Below are positions 16,522-24,957 of a stretch of 64,000 nucleotides of DNA, piece after piece. Position numbers and translations under genes: made by a program. Within the stretch, counting starts at the first letter, position 1. Every line of letters begins with the position of its first letter. Origin of the DNA: Microbacterium sp. LWO12-1.2 (GTDB lineage: Bacteria > Actinomycetota > Actinomycetes > Actinomycetales > Microbacteriaceae); assembly GCF_040675875.1 (NCBI RefSeq), contig NZ_JBEGII010000001.1:1054001-1118000 (forward strand), given 5' to 3'. Under the pieces are notes generated by a model. It saw only the letters and a program-made list of their open reading frames with translations. It was not told where the DNA came from and did no database searches.

Positions 16522-16782
16522 ATGTCTCAACTCAGCTCCGTCAAGCAGCAGCTCACCAGCATCTCATCGGACGCCAAATCCACGGCGGCAGGGCTCGCCG
16601 GGTTCAAGTCGAAGTTCTCGCAGGCGATCAACCAGGTGCAGGCCACGATCGGCGGGACGGCCTCAGGCACTGACAAGGAGATGATCCAGACGTTGCAGGC
16701 AGCGGAGAAGCAACTCGATGCCGCCATCACGGCGTTGCAGCAGGCCTCGCAGTCGGCAAGCAAGTTCGCAGCGTCGCTCTGA
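16522..16782 (+). CDS. 86-aa helical protein, WXG100/ESX-substrate-sized
   Basis: 86 residues with a good RBS (AAGGGAG, 16509-16515). The sequence is two Ala/Gln/Ser-rich helices joined by a Gly-rich turn (IGGTASGTDKE near 43-53), the size and layout of WXG100 proteins. The W-x-G motif itself is absent, and so is the usual C-terminal Y-x(3)-D/E export tag. It follows an EccC-like ATPase, which is where ESX substrates are often encoded. Assignment as a divergent ESX-like substrate or partner of the ART protein is inference. A structural coiled-coil component is the alternative. Confidence 0.6.
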   Translation: MSQLSSVKQQLTSISSDAKSTAAGLAGFKSKFSQAINQVQATIGGTASGTDKEMIQTLQAAEKQLDAAITALQQASQSASKFAASL

Positions 16783-16817
16783 GCGCGCACGTCACGCACT
16801 GAATCCGTCGTGGTTCG

Positions 16818-17579
16818 ATGAGCGATCTCCAAGACCTTCTGCGCACGCTCGAGAAGATCGACACAGATGCGGAGCGCCACTCGTCCGAGCTCGTCGCCCA
16901 CGCGCGGCGTCTGGGGATGGCCGCGGCGAGCGCAGCCGCGGCCGCACGACAGTCCGCACGGGCCGACGGAGTCGGCGCCGCCGTCGCGCTGCAGGCTGCC
17001 CAGCACGCAGTGGTGCAGGCCGCGCAACTGCTCCAACAGGTGGCGAGCGCTGGTCGCCGGTTTCAGGCGCGCCACGCACCGGGCGGCGGTGCCGCAACGC
17101 CGCCAGGGCAGCCCGAGACCGCAGCCGATGTCGTTCTCACAGCCGCAGACGCCGCCGCACTCGGCGACTACACCGGTCAGGGGTATCGTGCTATGAACGA
17201 CGCTCTCCGAGGGAAGACGGCTATGACAAGCGATGCCGACACGCGCGCGGCGGCGGTCTCGGCGGCCTTGGCGAAGCTTCCGGATCGCCCGGGACCCGCG
17301 TTTCGTGGAACGCAGCTCACGCCGGAGCAGATCGCCGGCTATGCACCAGGGCAGCTCCACCACGAGGACGGGTTCACGAGCACGACATCTGATCCGGCAT
17401 CGGCGTTCCCGGGCAACGCGCTGTTCCTGGTGTTCTCCAAGCATGGCAAAGACGTCGCGGCGTTCTCGCCGCACCCGGAGTCTGAAGTGCTGTTCGACAA
17501 GGGCACCGACTTCTACGTCACGAGCAATTTCTACGATCCACACGTCGGGAAACAAGTGATCATCATGATGGAGGTGTGA
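16818..17579 (+). CDS. ADP-ribosyltransferase (ART) domain protein with helical N-terminus, candidate effector
   Basis: 253 residues. Residues 1-95 are Ala-rich helices resembling a small-helical-protein-like delivery domain; a short Pro/Gly linker follows. Residues about 108-253 form an R-S-E-type ART domain: LGDYTGQGYRAMNDALRG helix, FRGT with Arg163, FTSTTS with the STS motif at 188-191, and PESEVLF with the catalytic E-x-E at 221-223. Such enzymes transfer ADP-ribose from NAD to a protein target. E-x-E with STS is typical of arginine-specific toxins. No signal peptide is present, so export, if any, would depend on the operon's ATPase. No strong RBS precedes the ATG. A self-modifying regulatory ART is an alternative to a toxin. 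Confidence 0.8.
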   Translation: MSDLQDLLRTLEKIDTDAERHSSELVAHARRLGMAAASAAAAARQSARADGVGAAVALQAAQHAVVQAAQLLQQVASAGRRFQARHAPGGGAATPPGQPETAADVVLTAADAAALGDYTGQGYRAMNDALRGKTAMTSDADTRAAAVSAALAKLPDRPGPAFRGTQLTPEQIAGYAPGQLHHEDGFTSTTSDPASAFPGNALFLVFSKHGKDVAAFSPHPESEVLFDKGTDFYVTSNFYDPHVGKQVIIMMEV

Positions 17580-17582
17580 AGG

Positions 17583-17771
17583 ATGTCAGACGCTTCCTCA
17601 CGAGCCATGCCCTCACCTGAGGCTATCGCTGCTGCTGAAGCTGCGGCGCGCGCGTTCCTCCAGGCGGTCGCGGACGTCCCTCCGGGCGAGCGCATCCTGC
17701 TCGACAGCGAGAAGTTCTCCGGCGCGATCGCCGAGGTCGTGATCGACGACGGCTCCGCAGGCGCACCGTAG
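17583..17771 (+). CDS. 62-aa protein directly after the ART gene, possible immunity protein
   Basis: 62 residues, starting three bases after the ART stop, with GGAGG inside the end of the ART gene. One Ala-rich helix (SPEAIAAAEAAARAFLQAVAD) is followed by a short strand-like tail (ERILLDSEKFSGAIAEVVIDDG). The protein is acidic, has no membrane segment and no recognised family. Its position and tight coupling to a toxin-like gene suggest a cognate immunity or accessory protein, but nothing in the sequence proves this. Confidence 0.5.
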   Translation: MSDASSRAMPSPEAIAAAEAAARAFLQAVADVPPGERILLDSEKFSGAIAEVVIDDGSAGAP

Positions 17772-17984
17772 GCAGGCTCCCGGACTGCTCGGACCGAGCG
17801 GATTCGCGGACGGGCAACGTGCTCCGTCAGAGCGTCGGTGTCGGCAGCCACATGCAGATCGAGTGTCTCGATCCGGGTGCACGAGAGCACGCCCGCCCTA
17901 TCGCCGAAGTGATCGCAGACGCGAGGCTTCGTCACGTGGGCGTGCTCGACGATACCCCGGCCTCCAGGCTCTACGCTGAGCATC

Positions 17985-19001
17985 ATGCGGGCGAACGAAT
18001 TGGATGTCGCGGATATCGGCCAAGCGGTGGCGACCGGAGCCGTGCCGCCGGATGCCCGGCTCGATGAGGTGCTCGCCGCCGCCTACGCGCGCGCACATCG
18101 TCATGAGGAAGGCGCGGTCGCGGACTACATCCCGCTGCTGGCCGACGCTGATCCCGCCGCGTTCGGCGTGTGCGTCACGGATGTGCGCGGGGGACTGCAC
18201 GAGATCGGCGACACCCGCATCCCCTTCTCGATCCAGTCGATCTCCAAGGCGTTCGTATATGCGCTGCTGAGTGAGCAGGTGGGCCACGAGAAGGCGTTCG
18301 ACATCGTGGGGGTCAACAACACGGGTCTCGCGTTCAACTCGGTCGTCGCGATCGAGCTCAACGACGGACACCCGATGAACCCGATGGTCAACGCAGGCGC
18401 GATCGCCACCACGGCGCTCCTCCCGGGCGACGCGGATGACAAATGGGATGCGATCCGCGCGGGCCTCTCGCGCTTCGCTGGCCGCGAGTTGCAGATCGAT
18501 GAAGAGGTGTATCGATCCGAATCCGCGACCAACCATCGCAACCGCGCGATCGCCACCCTGCTGCAGAGCTACGGGCGCATCACCACCGACCCCGACGCTG
18601 TCGTCGACGTCTATACCCGCCAGTGCTCGCTGCTCGTCGATGCCAGAGACCTGGCAGTGATGGGGGCCACTCTCGCGGACGGCGGAGTGAACCCGGTGAC
18701 GGGAGAGCGGGTCGTCTCGGCCGACGTCTGCCGCGACACACTCGCGGTGCTGTCGGCCAGCGGACTGTACGAGCGCTCGGGGGAGTGGCTGTTCGAGATC
18801 GGCCTCCCTGGGAAGTCCGGCGTCGCCGGCGGCCTGGTCACCGTCGCTCCCGGCAAGGTCGGCATCGGTGCCTACGCGCCTCCGCTCGACAGTGCCGGCA
18901 ACAGCGTGCGCGGGCAGATCGCCACGGCCTTCCTCGCGCGCTCCCTCGGGCTGAACATCTTCGCCTCCGATTCGCACTTCACGAGAGGAGCAGACGCATG
19001 A
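17985..19001 (+). CDS. glsA: Glutaminase A
   Basis: 338 residues, the usual length for bacterial serine-dependent glutaminases, which hydrolyse glutamine to glutamate and ammonia. The catalytic S-x-x-K lies at S85-K88 (FSIQSISK). Further family blocks are GHPMNPMVNAGAI (substrate loop), SESATNHRNRAIATLL, YTRQCSLLVDARDLA and GKSGVAGGL. The stop overlaps the start of the downstream MFS gene by four bases (ATGA), so the two are coexpressed. In acid resistance, glutaminase pairs with an amino-acid antiporter; here the partner is a DHA2-type exporter, so that link is not implied. Confidence 0.95.
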   Translation: MRANELDVADIGQAVATGAVPPDARLDEVLAAAYARAHRHEEGAVADYIPLLADADPAAFGVCVTDVRGGLHEIGDTRIPFSIQSISKAFVYALLSEQVGHEKAFDIVGVNNTGLAFNSVVAIELNDGHPMNPMVNAGAIATTALLPGDADDKWDAIRAGLSRFAGRELQIDEEVYRSESATNHRNRAIATLLQSYGRITTDPDAVVDVYTRQCSLLVDARDLAVMGATLADGGVNPVTGERVVSADVCRDTLAVLSASGLYERSGEWLFEIGLPGKSGVAGGLVTVAPGKVGIGAYAPPLDSAGNSVRGQIATAFLARSLGLNIFASDSHFTRGADA

Positions 19002-20671
19002 GCGCTGCATCGTCCGCCGTCCCCGAGTCCACTCCGCTCGCGGAGGAGGCCCGCGCATCCTGGGTGCCGATGATCGGGCTCTTCCTCGCGCAGATCCTGA
19101 TGTCGTACAACGTCTCAGCACTGCCGGTCTCGCTGGGCGGCATGGTCGAGACGTTCGGTGTGCCCCCGACCGACATCAGCACGGCGATCGTCACCTACGG
19201 TCTCGTCGTCGCGGCGCTGGTGATGGTCGGTGCGAAGATCGGCCAGCGCGTCGGATGGGTGATCGTGTTCCGGGTCGTCGTGGCCGTCTTCGCGGTGTCA
19301 GCGGTCCTGATGATCGCGGCGCCGTCGGTCGAGTTCGTGATCCTCGCGCAGGCCCTCGCCGGTGCATCCGCGGCGATCATCGTCCCCTCGCTCGTCGCCC
19401 TGATCGCCGAGAACTATCGCGGGGCCCAGCAGGCGACGGCGATCGGCTCGCTCGGCTCGGCTCGCGCCCTCGCCGGGGTCAGCGCCTTCCTCATCGGCGG
19501 CACCCTCGCGACCCTGGTCGGGTGGCGGCAGGTGTTCATCGTGGTGCTGGTGCTCGCGGTCGCGGTGTTCATCCTCAGCTTCCGGCTGCGGGGTGAGCCC
19601 GGGAACCCGGAGATCAAGATCGACGTCGTCGCGGCGCTCCTGATCGGCGCCGGAATCGTATCCCTCACGTTGGGCGTCAACAACCTGAACCGGTGGGGCC
19701 TGCTGACGGCAGGTGCGGACGCCCCGTTCGACCTCCTCGGGCTGTCACCGGCGCCGGTGCTCGTGGTGATCGGCCTGGTGCTGGTTCAGCTCTTCTTCCT
19801 CTGGACACGCCGGCGCACGAAGGCCGGCAAGGTCCCGCTCGTGAGCCTGTCGGTGTTCGGCTCGTCCCGCGAGCGTGCCGCCGTCTACGCGATGTTCATC
19901 GTGGTCGGGCTGGAGGCGGCGCTGAACTTCAGCATCCCGCTCTACATCCAGATCGTCCAGGGTCGCACGCCCTTCGACACCTCGCTGGCGATGCTGCCGT
20001 TCAACCTGACCGTGTTCTTCACCGCGATGCTGGTCGTGCGGTTCTATCGGCGCTTCTCTCCCCGCACTATCGGCGTGTTCTCGTTCAGCCTGACCACGGT
20101 GGCCCTGGTGTGGCTCGCCGTCGTCGTGAACAACAACTGGGAGACCTTCCCGACCATCCTGGGACTGTTCGTGTTCGGTGTGGGGCAGGGCGCTCTCGTC
20201 ACCCTGGTCTTCAACGTGCTCGTGACGGCGTCCCCCAAGACGCTCGCGGGAGATGTCGGCTCGGTCCGCGGCACCACGCAGAACCTCGCCTCCGCGGTGG
20301 GCACTGCGGTCGCCGGGGCGCTGCTGGTCGGCATCCTCAGCGTCAATGTGGCGGGCTCTCTCGTCGAGCACCCCGAGCTTCCGCCGCAACTGGTGGCCCA
20401 GGTCGACCTCGACCGGACGAACTTCGTCAGCAACGACCGCCTGAAAGAGGTGCTCGAGCAGACCGATGCCACTCCCGCTCAGGTCGAGGCCGCGGTGGCC
20501 GTCAACGAGGAGGCACGGTTGAGTGCTCTCAAGATCGGCCTGTTGATCCTCGCCGGCGTGAGCGCACTGGCGATCGTTCCGGCGAGCCGCCTGCCGCGCT
20601 ACCGACCCGGCGAGGTGCCGACATCGGTCGCGACGGGTCGCACGCCGGCGCCCGAGGGCGCAGAGGCCTGA
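18998..20671 (+). CDS. DHA2-type MFS transporter
   Basis: 557 residues from the ATG at 18998; AGAGGAG just upstream and the ATGA overlap with glsA set the start. About 14 transmembrane segments are visible, as in the 14-helix DHA2 drug-exporter family. There is a motif-A-like loop (GAKIGQRVGW) between TM2 and TM3 and a motif-C-like stretch (GSARALAGVSAFLIGG) in TM5. A soluble periplasmic-side insertion of about 70 residues lies before the last helix. The substrate is unknown; by family, proton-driven efflux of drugs or metabolites is expected. Confidence 0.88.
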   Translation: MSAASSAVPESTPLAEEARASWVPMIGLFLAQILMSYNVSALPVSLGGMVETFGVPPTDISTAIVTYGLVVAALVMVGAKIGQRVGWVIVFRVVVAVFAVSAVLMIAAPSVEFVILAQALAGASAAIIVPSLVALIAENYRGAQQATAIGSLGSARALAGVSAFLIGGTLATLVGWRQVFIVVLVLAVAVFILSFRLRGEPGNPEIKIDVVAALLIGAGIVSLTLGVNNLNRWGLLTAGADAPFDLLGLSPAPVLVVIGLVLVQLFFLWTRRRTKAGKVPLVSLSVFGSSRERAAVYAMFIVVGLEAALNFSIPLYIQIVQGRTPFDTSLAMLPFNLTVFFTAMLVVRFYRRFSPRTIGVFSFSLTTVALVWLAVVVNNNWETFPTILGLFVFGVGQGALVTLVFNVLVTASPKTLAGDVGSVRGTTQNLASAVGTAVAGALLVGILSVNVAGSLVEHPELPPQLVAQVDLDRTNFVSNDRLKEVLEQTDATPAQVEAAVAVNEEARLSALKIGLLILAGVSALAIVPASRLPRYRPGEVPTSVATGRTPAPEGAEA

Positions 20672-20689
20672 TGCTCGAGTGAATGGGCG

Positions 20690-21502
20690 CTACCGGCACT
20701 CTCCGAGGAAACCGAGGTAGCAGACCGCCTCATGCGTCTCGGCGGGTCGGTAGTCCTCGTTCGAGACCTCCCTGGTGGCGGTCTCGGGGGTGCGTTCCAG
20801 GTTCCCGAAGCTGCCCAGACTCGCGACCACGCCGTCGGTGCCCTGAGATCGCATGTCCTCGATGGCGCTGGTGAACTCGGCGCAGATGGCCGTCGCCGAC
20901 TCCGTCAGCTCGACACCGGCGCACACCGCGTCGTACTCGGCGGCCATGGCGTTGATGCAGTCCGACCACGCCTGGTCGACGAAGCAGGGGTTGACGTCAT
21001 CCATGGCGACGTCGAATCGTCCGGTCTCGTACTCTTCGCTGTGGAACGTCTCGGGCTGTTCCGGCACGTCCACCTTCGTCCAGTGACGGGCGGTGGTGAG
21101 GGCGACGACGAGAACGATCACGGCGATGAGCACGAGAGCACCGAGGACCGACAGCAGCACCCACAGCCCGGTCCTGCTCGTGCGAGCAGAGGCGTCCGTG
21201 ACGAGTGCCGCCGCGGGGGAGCCGACGGAGTGGGCTCCGGGGGCTGCTCGCAGCGCGGTGAGATCGTGGCCGCCGGCGCCCGCGGGGAGAGCTTCGGACA
21301 CTGCGGGAGTGGTCGCTCCCTGAGTCGCCGCGCCCGGTGCGGCCGGAACGACGAGGGCAACCCAGTAGTCGTACCAGCTGCGGGATGCCGACTCGTCGGC
21401 ATGCACCTGCACTCCTTCAGCATCGGTCAACGTGAGACCGAGCGATGCCGCGCCGCCCGGTGTCGACAGGCGCTCGCGGAACTCTTCGAAAGACAGGCTC
21501 AT
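20690..21502 (-). CDS. Single-pass membrane protein with cysteine-rich extracellular domain
   Basis: 270 residues with GAAAGGA upstream of the ATG. The N-terminal 115 residues are cytoplasmic and begin with SLSFEEFRERLS. One transmembrane helix follows near 113-138 (LWVLLSVLGALVLIAVIVLVVAL is the core). The extracellular part of about 130 residues has five or more cysteines (NPCFVDQAWSDC, DAVCAG, AICAEF, AVCYLGFLGEC) likely to form disulphides. No family recognised. It is convergent with the MFS gene and stands alone. Confidence 0.75.
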   Translation of the reverse strand: MSLSFEEFRERLSTPGGAASLGLTLTDAEGVQVHADESASRSWYDYWVALVVPAAPGAATQGATTPAVSEALPAGAGGHDLTALRAAPGAHSVGSPAAALVTDASARTSRTGLWVLLSVLGALVLIAVIVLVVALTTARHWTKVDVPEQPETFHSEEYETGRFDVAMDDVNPCFVDQAWSDCINAMAAEYDAVCAGVELTESATAICAEFTSAIEDMRSQGTDGVVASLGSFGNLERTPETATREVSNEDYRPAETHEAVCYLGFLGECR

Positions 21503-21664
21503 GCTCGTGATCCTTTCAGAACCGCAGGGGTCCCCTCAATCCGGATGCGCGCGCCGGTGCGGTTTCACGTCGGACCGCCGGGCGAACAGAACCGGCGGTT
21601 CGCGATCCCGGTACGATCGGTGCGGTGCTGCTGCACCGCACCGTGCAGTCTCCGGAAGTAGTGA

Positions 21665-22240
21665 ATGAAGTTCGTCGAAGTCCCCATGCTCCCGATCGTG
21701 ATCCCCTTCGGAGTCGTGATCTTCCTCGTGCTCCTCTGGGTTCTCCGCTCCCGCGGGCGCGTCACGCTTGCCCGGACGAGCGTCGCCGCGGTGCTCGCGG
21801 TCTATGCGGGTGGGGTGCTCGCCAACACGGTCTTCCCGATCTTCCTCCGCGTCGGGACAGGGTTCTACGACGGGCCGCGCCCGTTCCCGCTCTACCTCGT
21901 GCCGTTCGCCGACTACGGCCTCGAGGACGCTCTCATCAACATCGCGGTGTTCATCCCGCTCGGGATGCTCGTCCCGCTGCTCATCGCGCGGCCGCGCTGG
22001 TGGAAGGTTCTGGTGATCGTCGCCAGCGCCAGCCTCGCCATCGAGCTGACGCAGATGGCCACCTCGCGGCTCGCCCTCAGCGGACACCTCGCGGACATCA
22101 ACGACTGGCTGACGAACATCCTCGGCGGGCTCATCGGCTACGGCCTGTTCCTCCTCATGACGCGCTCGAAAAAGTTCGCCGGATTCGTCCAACAGTTCCG
22201 GTGGCCAGCGCGCGAGCGCGCGATCAGTCAGCCAGCCTGA
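21665..22240 (+). CDS. VanZ-like membrane protein
   Basis: 191 residues with CCGGAAG seven bases before the ATG; a second in-frame ATG lies at 21686. Five hydrophobic segments are visible. The VanZ-family signature is present: NIAVFIPLGMLVPLL, then the charged SLAIELTQM, then a DINDWLTNILGGLIGYGL block. The name-giving VanZ confers low-level teicoplanin resistance. Most chromosomal members have no known function and are thought to act at the cell envelope. Confidence 0.85.
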   Translation: MKFVEVPMLPIVIPFGVVIFLVLLWVLRSRGRVTLARTSVAAVLAVYAGGVLANTVFPIFLRVGTGFYDGPRPFPLYLVPFADYGLEDALINIAVFIPLGMLVPLLIARPRWWKVLVIVASASLAIELTQMATSRLALSGHLADINDWLTNILGGLIGYGLFLLMTRSKKFAGFVQQFRWPARERAISQPA

Positions 22241-22386
22241 TCTCCGCTGACGTGCGGGGAGATCCCGGCAATCGCGACCGCCCTCCCGAGGCACTCGTCG
22301 CTGAACTTCGCCCTCGTCCACCTGCGGGTCGGCATCTCCATCGAATGGGTGAGGATCCACAGCCGCACCAGGAATAGGCTCCGTAC

Positions 22387-22884
22387 ATGTCCCTCGAACC
22401 ACTTCTGCTCCGTCTCGACCGCATCGCCGGAGGGAGGCAGGCCGGCGTCGAGATCAGCGATGCCAATCGCACCCACCCGCGCACCCGCCGGGCGTTCACG
22501 TGGATCATCTGGCTGCTCGTCGTCGAACTGCTGATCGGCGTCGGCGCCGTCGTCGTCGCACTCGTGCTGGCCGCGGAGGGCGAGCCGGTTCCCCTCGCGG
22601 TGTGGATGCGCACGATCGTGGTGCTGGGGATGACGGCGACCCTGTTCTACTTCGCCTGGCGTGCCGCTCGTGGATGGCGGTGGGCCTACCTGCGCCTCCG
22701 TCTGTTCGCACAGATCTTCCCCGTGATCACGCTCGTCATGGCGGCCATCCCCGGGCTGTATCCGCTATGGATGGTCACCGAGCAGATCGTGTTCAGCCTC
22801 ATCATGATCGGTATCGCGGACTTCCTCACCAGCGACCACATGCGCGCGATGTTCCGCGATCCGGCGATCGACGCACACGCCTAG
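22387..22884 (+). CDS. Four-helix membrane protein of unknown function
   Basis: 165 residues. After about 35 soluble residues there are four transmembrane segments: IWLLVVELLIGVGAVVVALV, TIVVLGMTATLFYFAWRAA, a third around FAQIFPVITLVMAAIPG, and a fourth around IVFSLIMIGIADFL. No family recognised. AATAGGCT lies about 15 bases before the ATG and could be a -10 element giving a very short leader. It stands alone between the VanZ-like gene and topoisomerase IB. Confidence 0.75.
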   Translation: MSLEPLLLRLDRIAGGRQAGVEISDANRTHPRTRRAFTWIIWLLVVELLIGVGAVVVALVLAAEGEPVPLAVWMRTIVVLGMTATLFYFAWRAARGWRWAYLRLRLFAQIFPVITLVMAAIPGLYPLWMVTEQIVFSLIMIGIADFLTSDHMRAMFRDPAIDAHA

Positions 22885-23000
22885 CACCATCCTCCTGCCT
22901 GGAGCCAGCCCCTTTTCGGCCGGACCATGGCGTCGCATCCTGGGGTGATGATCGTCGCTCCGCCCTCTTCCTCGTTACCACAGACCGTCGGGACGAGAAC

Positions 23001-23981
23001 ATGACCTCGCTCGTGCGGGTCGTGCCGGGCGAAGACCTCGGATACCGTCGTCGTCGCTCCGGTTCGGGCTTCCGCTACGTCGACCAGGACGGTAACCCCG
23101 CACCGGAACCGGACCGGGAACGCATCCACGACCTCGTCATCCCGCCCGCCTGGGAAGGCGTCTGGATCGCCGCTGATCCGCTCGCCCACATCCAGGTCGT
23201 CGGCACTGACGAGGCGGGGCGCCGACAGTACCTCTACCACCCGCTCTGGCGCGTGCGTCGTGATCGGAGCAAGTTCCGCCGTGCACTCGATCTGGCGGAG
23301 CGGCTGCCGCGAGCGCGGGCGCGCGTCACCCGGGCTCTCGCCGACGAGAGTTTGTCCCGCGAGCGCGTGCTCGCTACCGCGTTCCGTCTGCTGGATGACG
23401 CTGCCTTGCGGGTCGGGTCGGACCGCTATCTCGTGAAGCACGGGAGCCGCGGATTGACCACGCTCCGTCGACGCGACGTGAAGATCACCGCGTCGACCGT
23501 CGCCCTGTCGTTCCCGGCGAAGAGCGGGCAGACGGCGTCGATCGAGATCTCCGATGCGCCGCTCGCCGAGGTGCTCACCGAGCTCTCCGCCGGGCCCGAT
23601 CGTGCCTTCCTTCTCGCCTACCGCAAAGGGCGGCGAAGAGTGCGCATCACGCCCGCTGAGGTGAACGACTACCTGCGTCGTGTGACCGGCGGGGTCTTCT
23701 CGGCGAAGGACTTCCGCACCTTGCACGGCACGATTCTCGCGGCCGACGCGCTCGCACGGATCGGGGTGCTCGATACGACGGCTGAGCGCAAGAAGGCTGA
23801 GCGACTCGCGGTGCAGGCCACGGCCACCGCACTGGGCAACACGACGGCTGTCGCGCGCGGCAGCTACATCGATCCGCGGGTCTTCCGTCTCTACACTCGC
23901 GGAACGACGCTCGATCTGTCTGTCGCGCCCGAGACCGCGATCCGCCGGCTGCTCGCCGAGAAGCCCCGTCGGCGTCGCTGA
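23001..23981 (+). CDS. DNA topoisomerase IB
   Basis: 326 residues from the ATG at 23001; the frame is open further upstream, but homology-like sequence starts here. Family blocks are visible in order: the N-terminal beta domain (RYVDQDGNP, VIPPAWEGVWIAADPLAHIQ, DEAGRRQYLYHPLW), FRLLDDAALRVGSDRY with the first catalytic Arg, and KDFRTLHGT with the second Arg. The nucleophilic Tyr is Y289 in GSYIDPRVF. These poxvirus-type enzymes relax supercoils of either sign through a 3'-phosphotyrosine intermediate without ATP. Scattered presence in bacteria suggests lateral history. Confidence 0.93.
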   Translation: MTSLVRVVPGEDLGYRRRRSGSGFRYVDQDGNPAPEPDRERIHDLVIPPAWEGVWIAADPLAHIQVVGTDEAGRRQYLYHPLWRVRRDRSKFRRALDLAERLPRARARVTRALADESLSRERVLATAFRLLDDAALRVGSDRYLVKHGSRGLTTLRRRDVKITASTVALSFPAKSGQTASIEISDAPLAEVLTELSAGPDRAFLLAYRKGRRRVRITPAEVNDYLRRVTGGVFSAKDFRTLHGTILAADALARIGVLDTTAERKKAERLAVQATATALGNTTAVARGSYIDPRVFRLYTRGTTLDLSVAPETAIRRLLAEKPRRRR

Positions 23982-23993
23982 GACGGGAGACGA

Positions 23994-24030
23994 CGAAGCG
24001 GCCGCCACCGTCCGGTGAGCGACCGCTTCG
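23994..24030. terminator. Bidirectional hairpin between convergent genes
   Basis: CGAAGCGG at 23994-24001 pairs with CCGCTTCG at 24023-24030 in the gap between the topoisomerase stop and the dehydrogenase stop. There is no long T tract, so termination would rely on the GC-rich stem. Confidence 0.6.
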
Positions 24031-24039
24031 ACGCGTCGC

Positions 24040-24897
24040 TCAGTTGCTGCGCGGGTACGTGTAGAAGCCCTCGCCGGTCGCGACGCCGAGCTTGCCCTGG
24101 TCGATGTAGCGCTCCTTGATGAGATCGGCGAAGGCCTGCTGCTTCGCGTCGCCCATCCGGGAGATGTTGTAGGCGGTCGTGAGCCCGACGATGTCGTAGA
24201 TCTCGAACGGGCCGGCCGGCGCCCCGGTGCCGATGCGCCACGTGGCGTCGATGGCCTCGGGTTCGGCGATGCCGTCGACCAGGAGCTCGCCGGCTGCTTG
24301 CAGGAACGGGACCAGCAGCGAGTTGAGCAGGTATCCCGCCTTCTCCTTCTTGATCTCGATCGGGACCATTCCGATCTGGCGCGCGAACTCGACGACCTGC
24401 TCGTAGACGGCGGGGTCGGTCGCGGGCGTGCCCATGACCTCGGCGGTGTTGTGCGACCAGATCTCGTTCGCGAAGTGCAGTGCGAGGAATCGGTCGGGCC
24501 GTCCGGTCGATTCGGCCAGAGCGCTCGGGAGCAGTGTGGAGGAGTTCGTTGCGAACACGGTCGCTGCGGGGGCTGCGTCTGCGATCGTGCGGTAGATGCT
24601 CTGCTTCAGTTCGAGGTTCTCCGGGACGGCTTCGATCACGAGGTCTGCGGAGGAGACGGCGTCGGCGAGGTCGGCGCTCAGACGGATGCGCTGGATCGCG
24701 GCCGCGGCGCCTCCGTCTGCGGCGCCGTCGACGTCATCGGCCTCGTAGCGGGCGGCGAGGCCCTGGAAGCGCTCGGATGCGCGATCGAGTGCGGGCTGGT
24801 CGATGTCGTATGCGACGACGTCGAAGCCGTGGAACGCGGTCTGGAACGCGATCTGCGATCCGAGGACGCCGGTACCGAGGACGGTGATGTTCTTCAT
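24040..24897 (-). CDS. 3-hydroxyacyl-CoA dehydrogenase
   Basis: 285 residues, the size of monofunctional PaaH/Hbd-type enzymes, which oxidise 3-hydroxyacyl-CoA with NAD. The Rossmann motif GTGVLGSQIAF lies at 7-17, with a catalytic block LHFANEIWSHNTAEV carrying the active-site His and Asn, preceded by TNSSTLLPSALA. The C-terminal dimer domain has AGYLLNSLLVPFLQAA and GTGAPAGPFEIYDIVGL. A MarR regulator lies 60 bases upstream on the same strand, so the two probably form one operon controlled by the dyad at 25404-25450. It may act on fatty or aromatic acid intermediates. Confidence 0.9.
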   Translation of the reverse strand: MKNITVLGTGVLGSQIAFQTAFHGFDVVAYDIDQPALDRASERFQGLAARYEADDVDGAADGGAAAAIQRIRLSADLADAVSSADLVIEAVPENLELKQSIYRTIADAAPAATVFATNSSTLLPSALAESTGRPDRFLALHFANEIWSHNTAEVMGTPATDPAVYEQVVEFARQIGMVPIEIKKEKAGYLLNSLLVPFLQAAGELLVDGIAEPEAIDATWRIGTGAPAGPFEIYDIVGLTTAYNISRMGDAKQQAFADLIKERYIDQGKLGVATGEGFYTYPRSN

Positions 24898-24957
24898 TTC
24901 TCTTCCTTCTGTGGTGACCTTGTGGGTCGGTTTCCGCGAGTGTGCCGAGGCGCCCGG

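Noticed and set aside
17787..17799. Short dyad GCTCGG-A-CCGAGC after the effector operon as a terminator
   Set aside because: The loop would be one base and no T tract follows; at most a weak operator-like dyad.
22500..23000. Upstream extension of the topoisomerase IB frame to 22500
   Set aside because: It overlaps the four-helix membrane protein gene and reads as Arg/Gly-rich shadow; the family sequence begins at ATG 23001.
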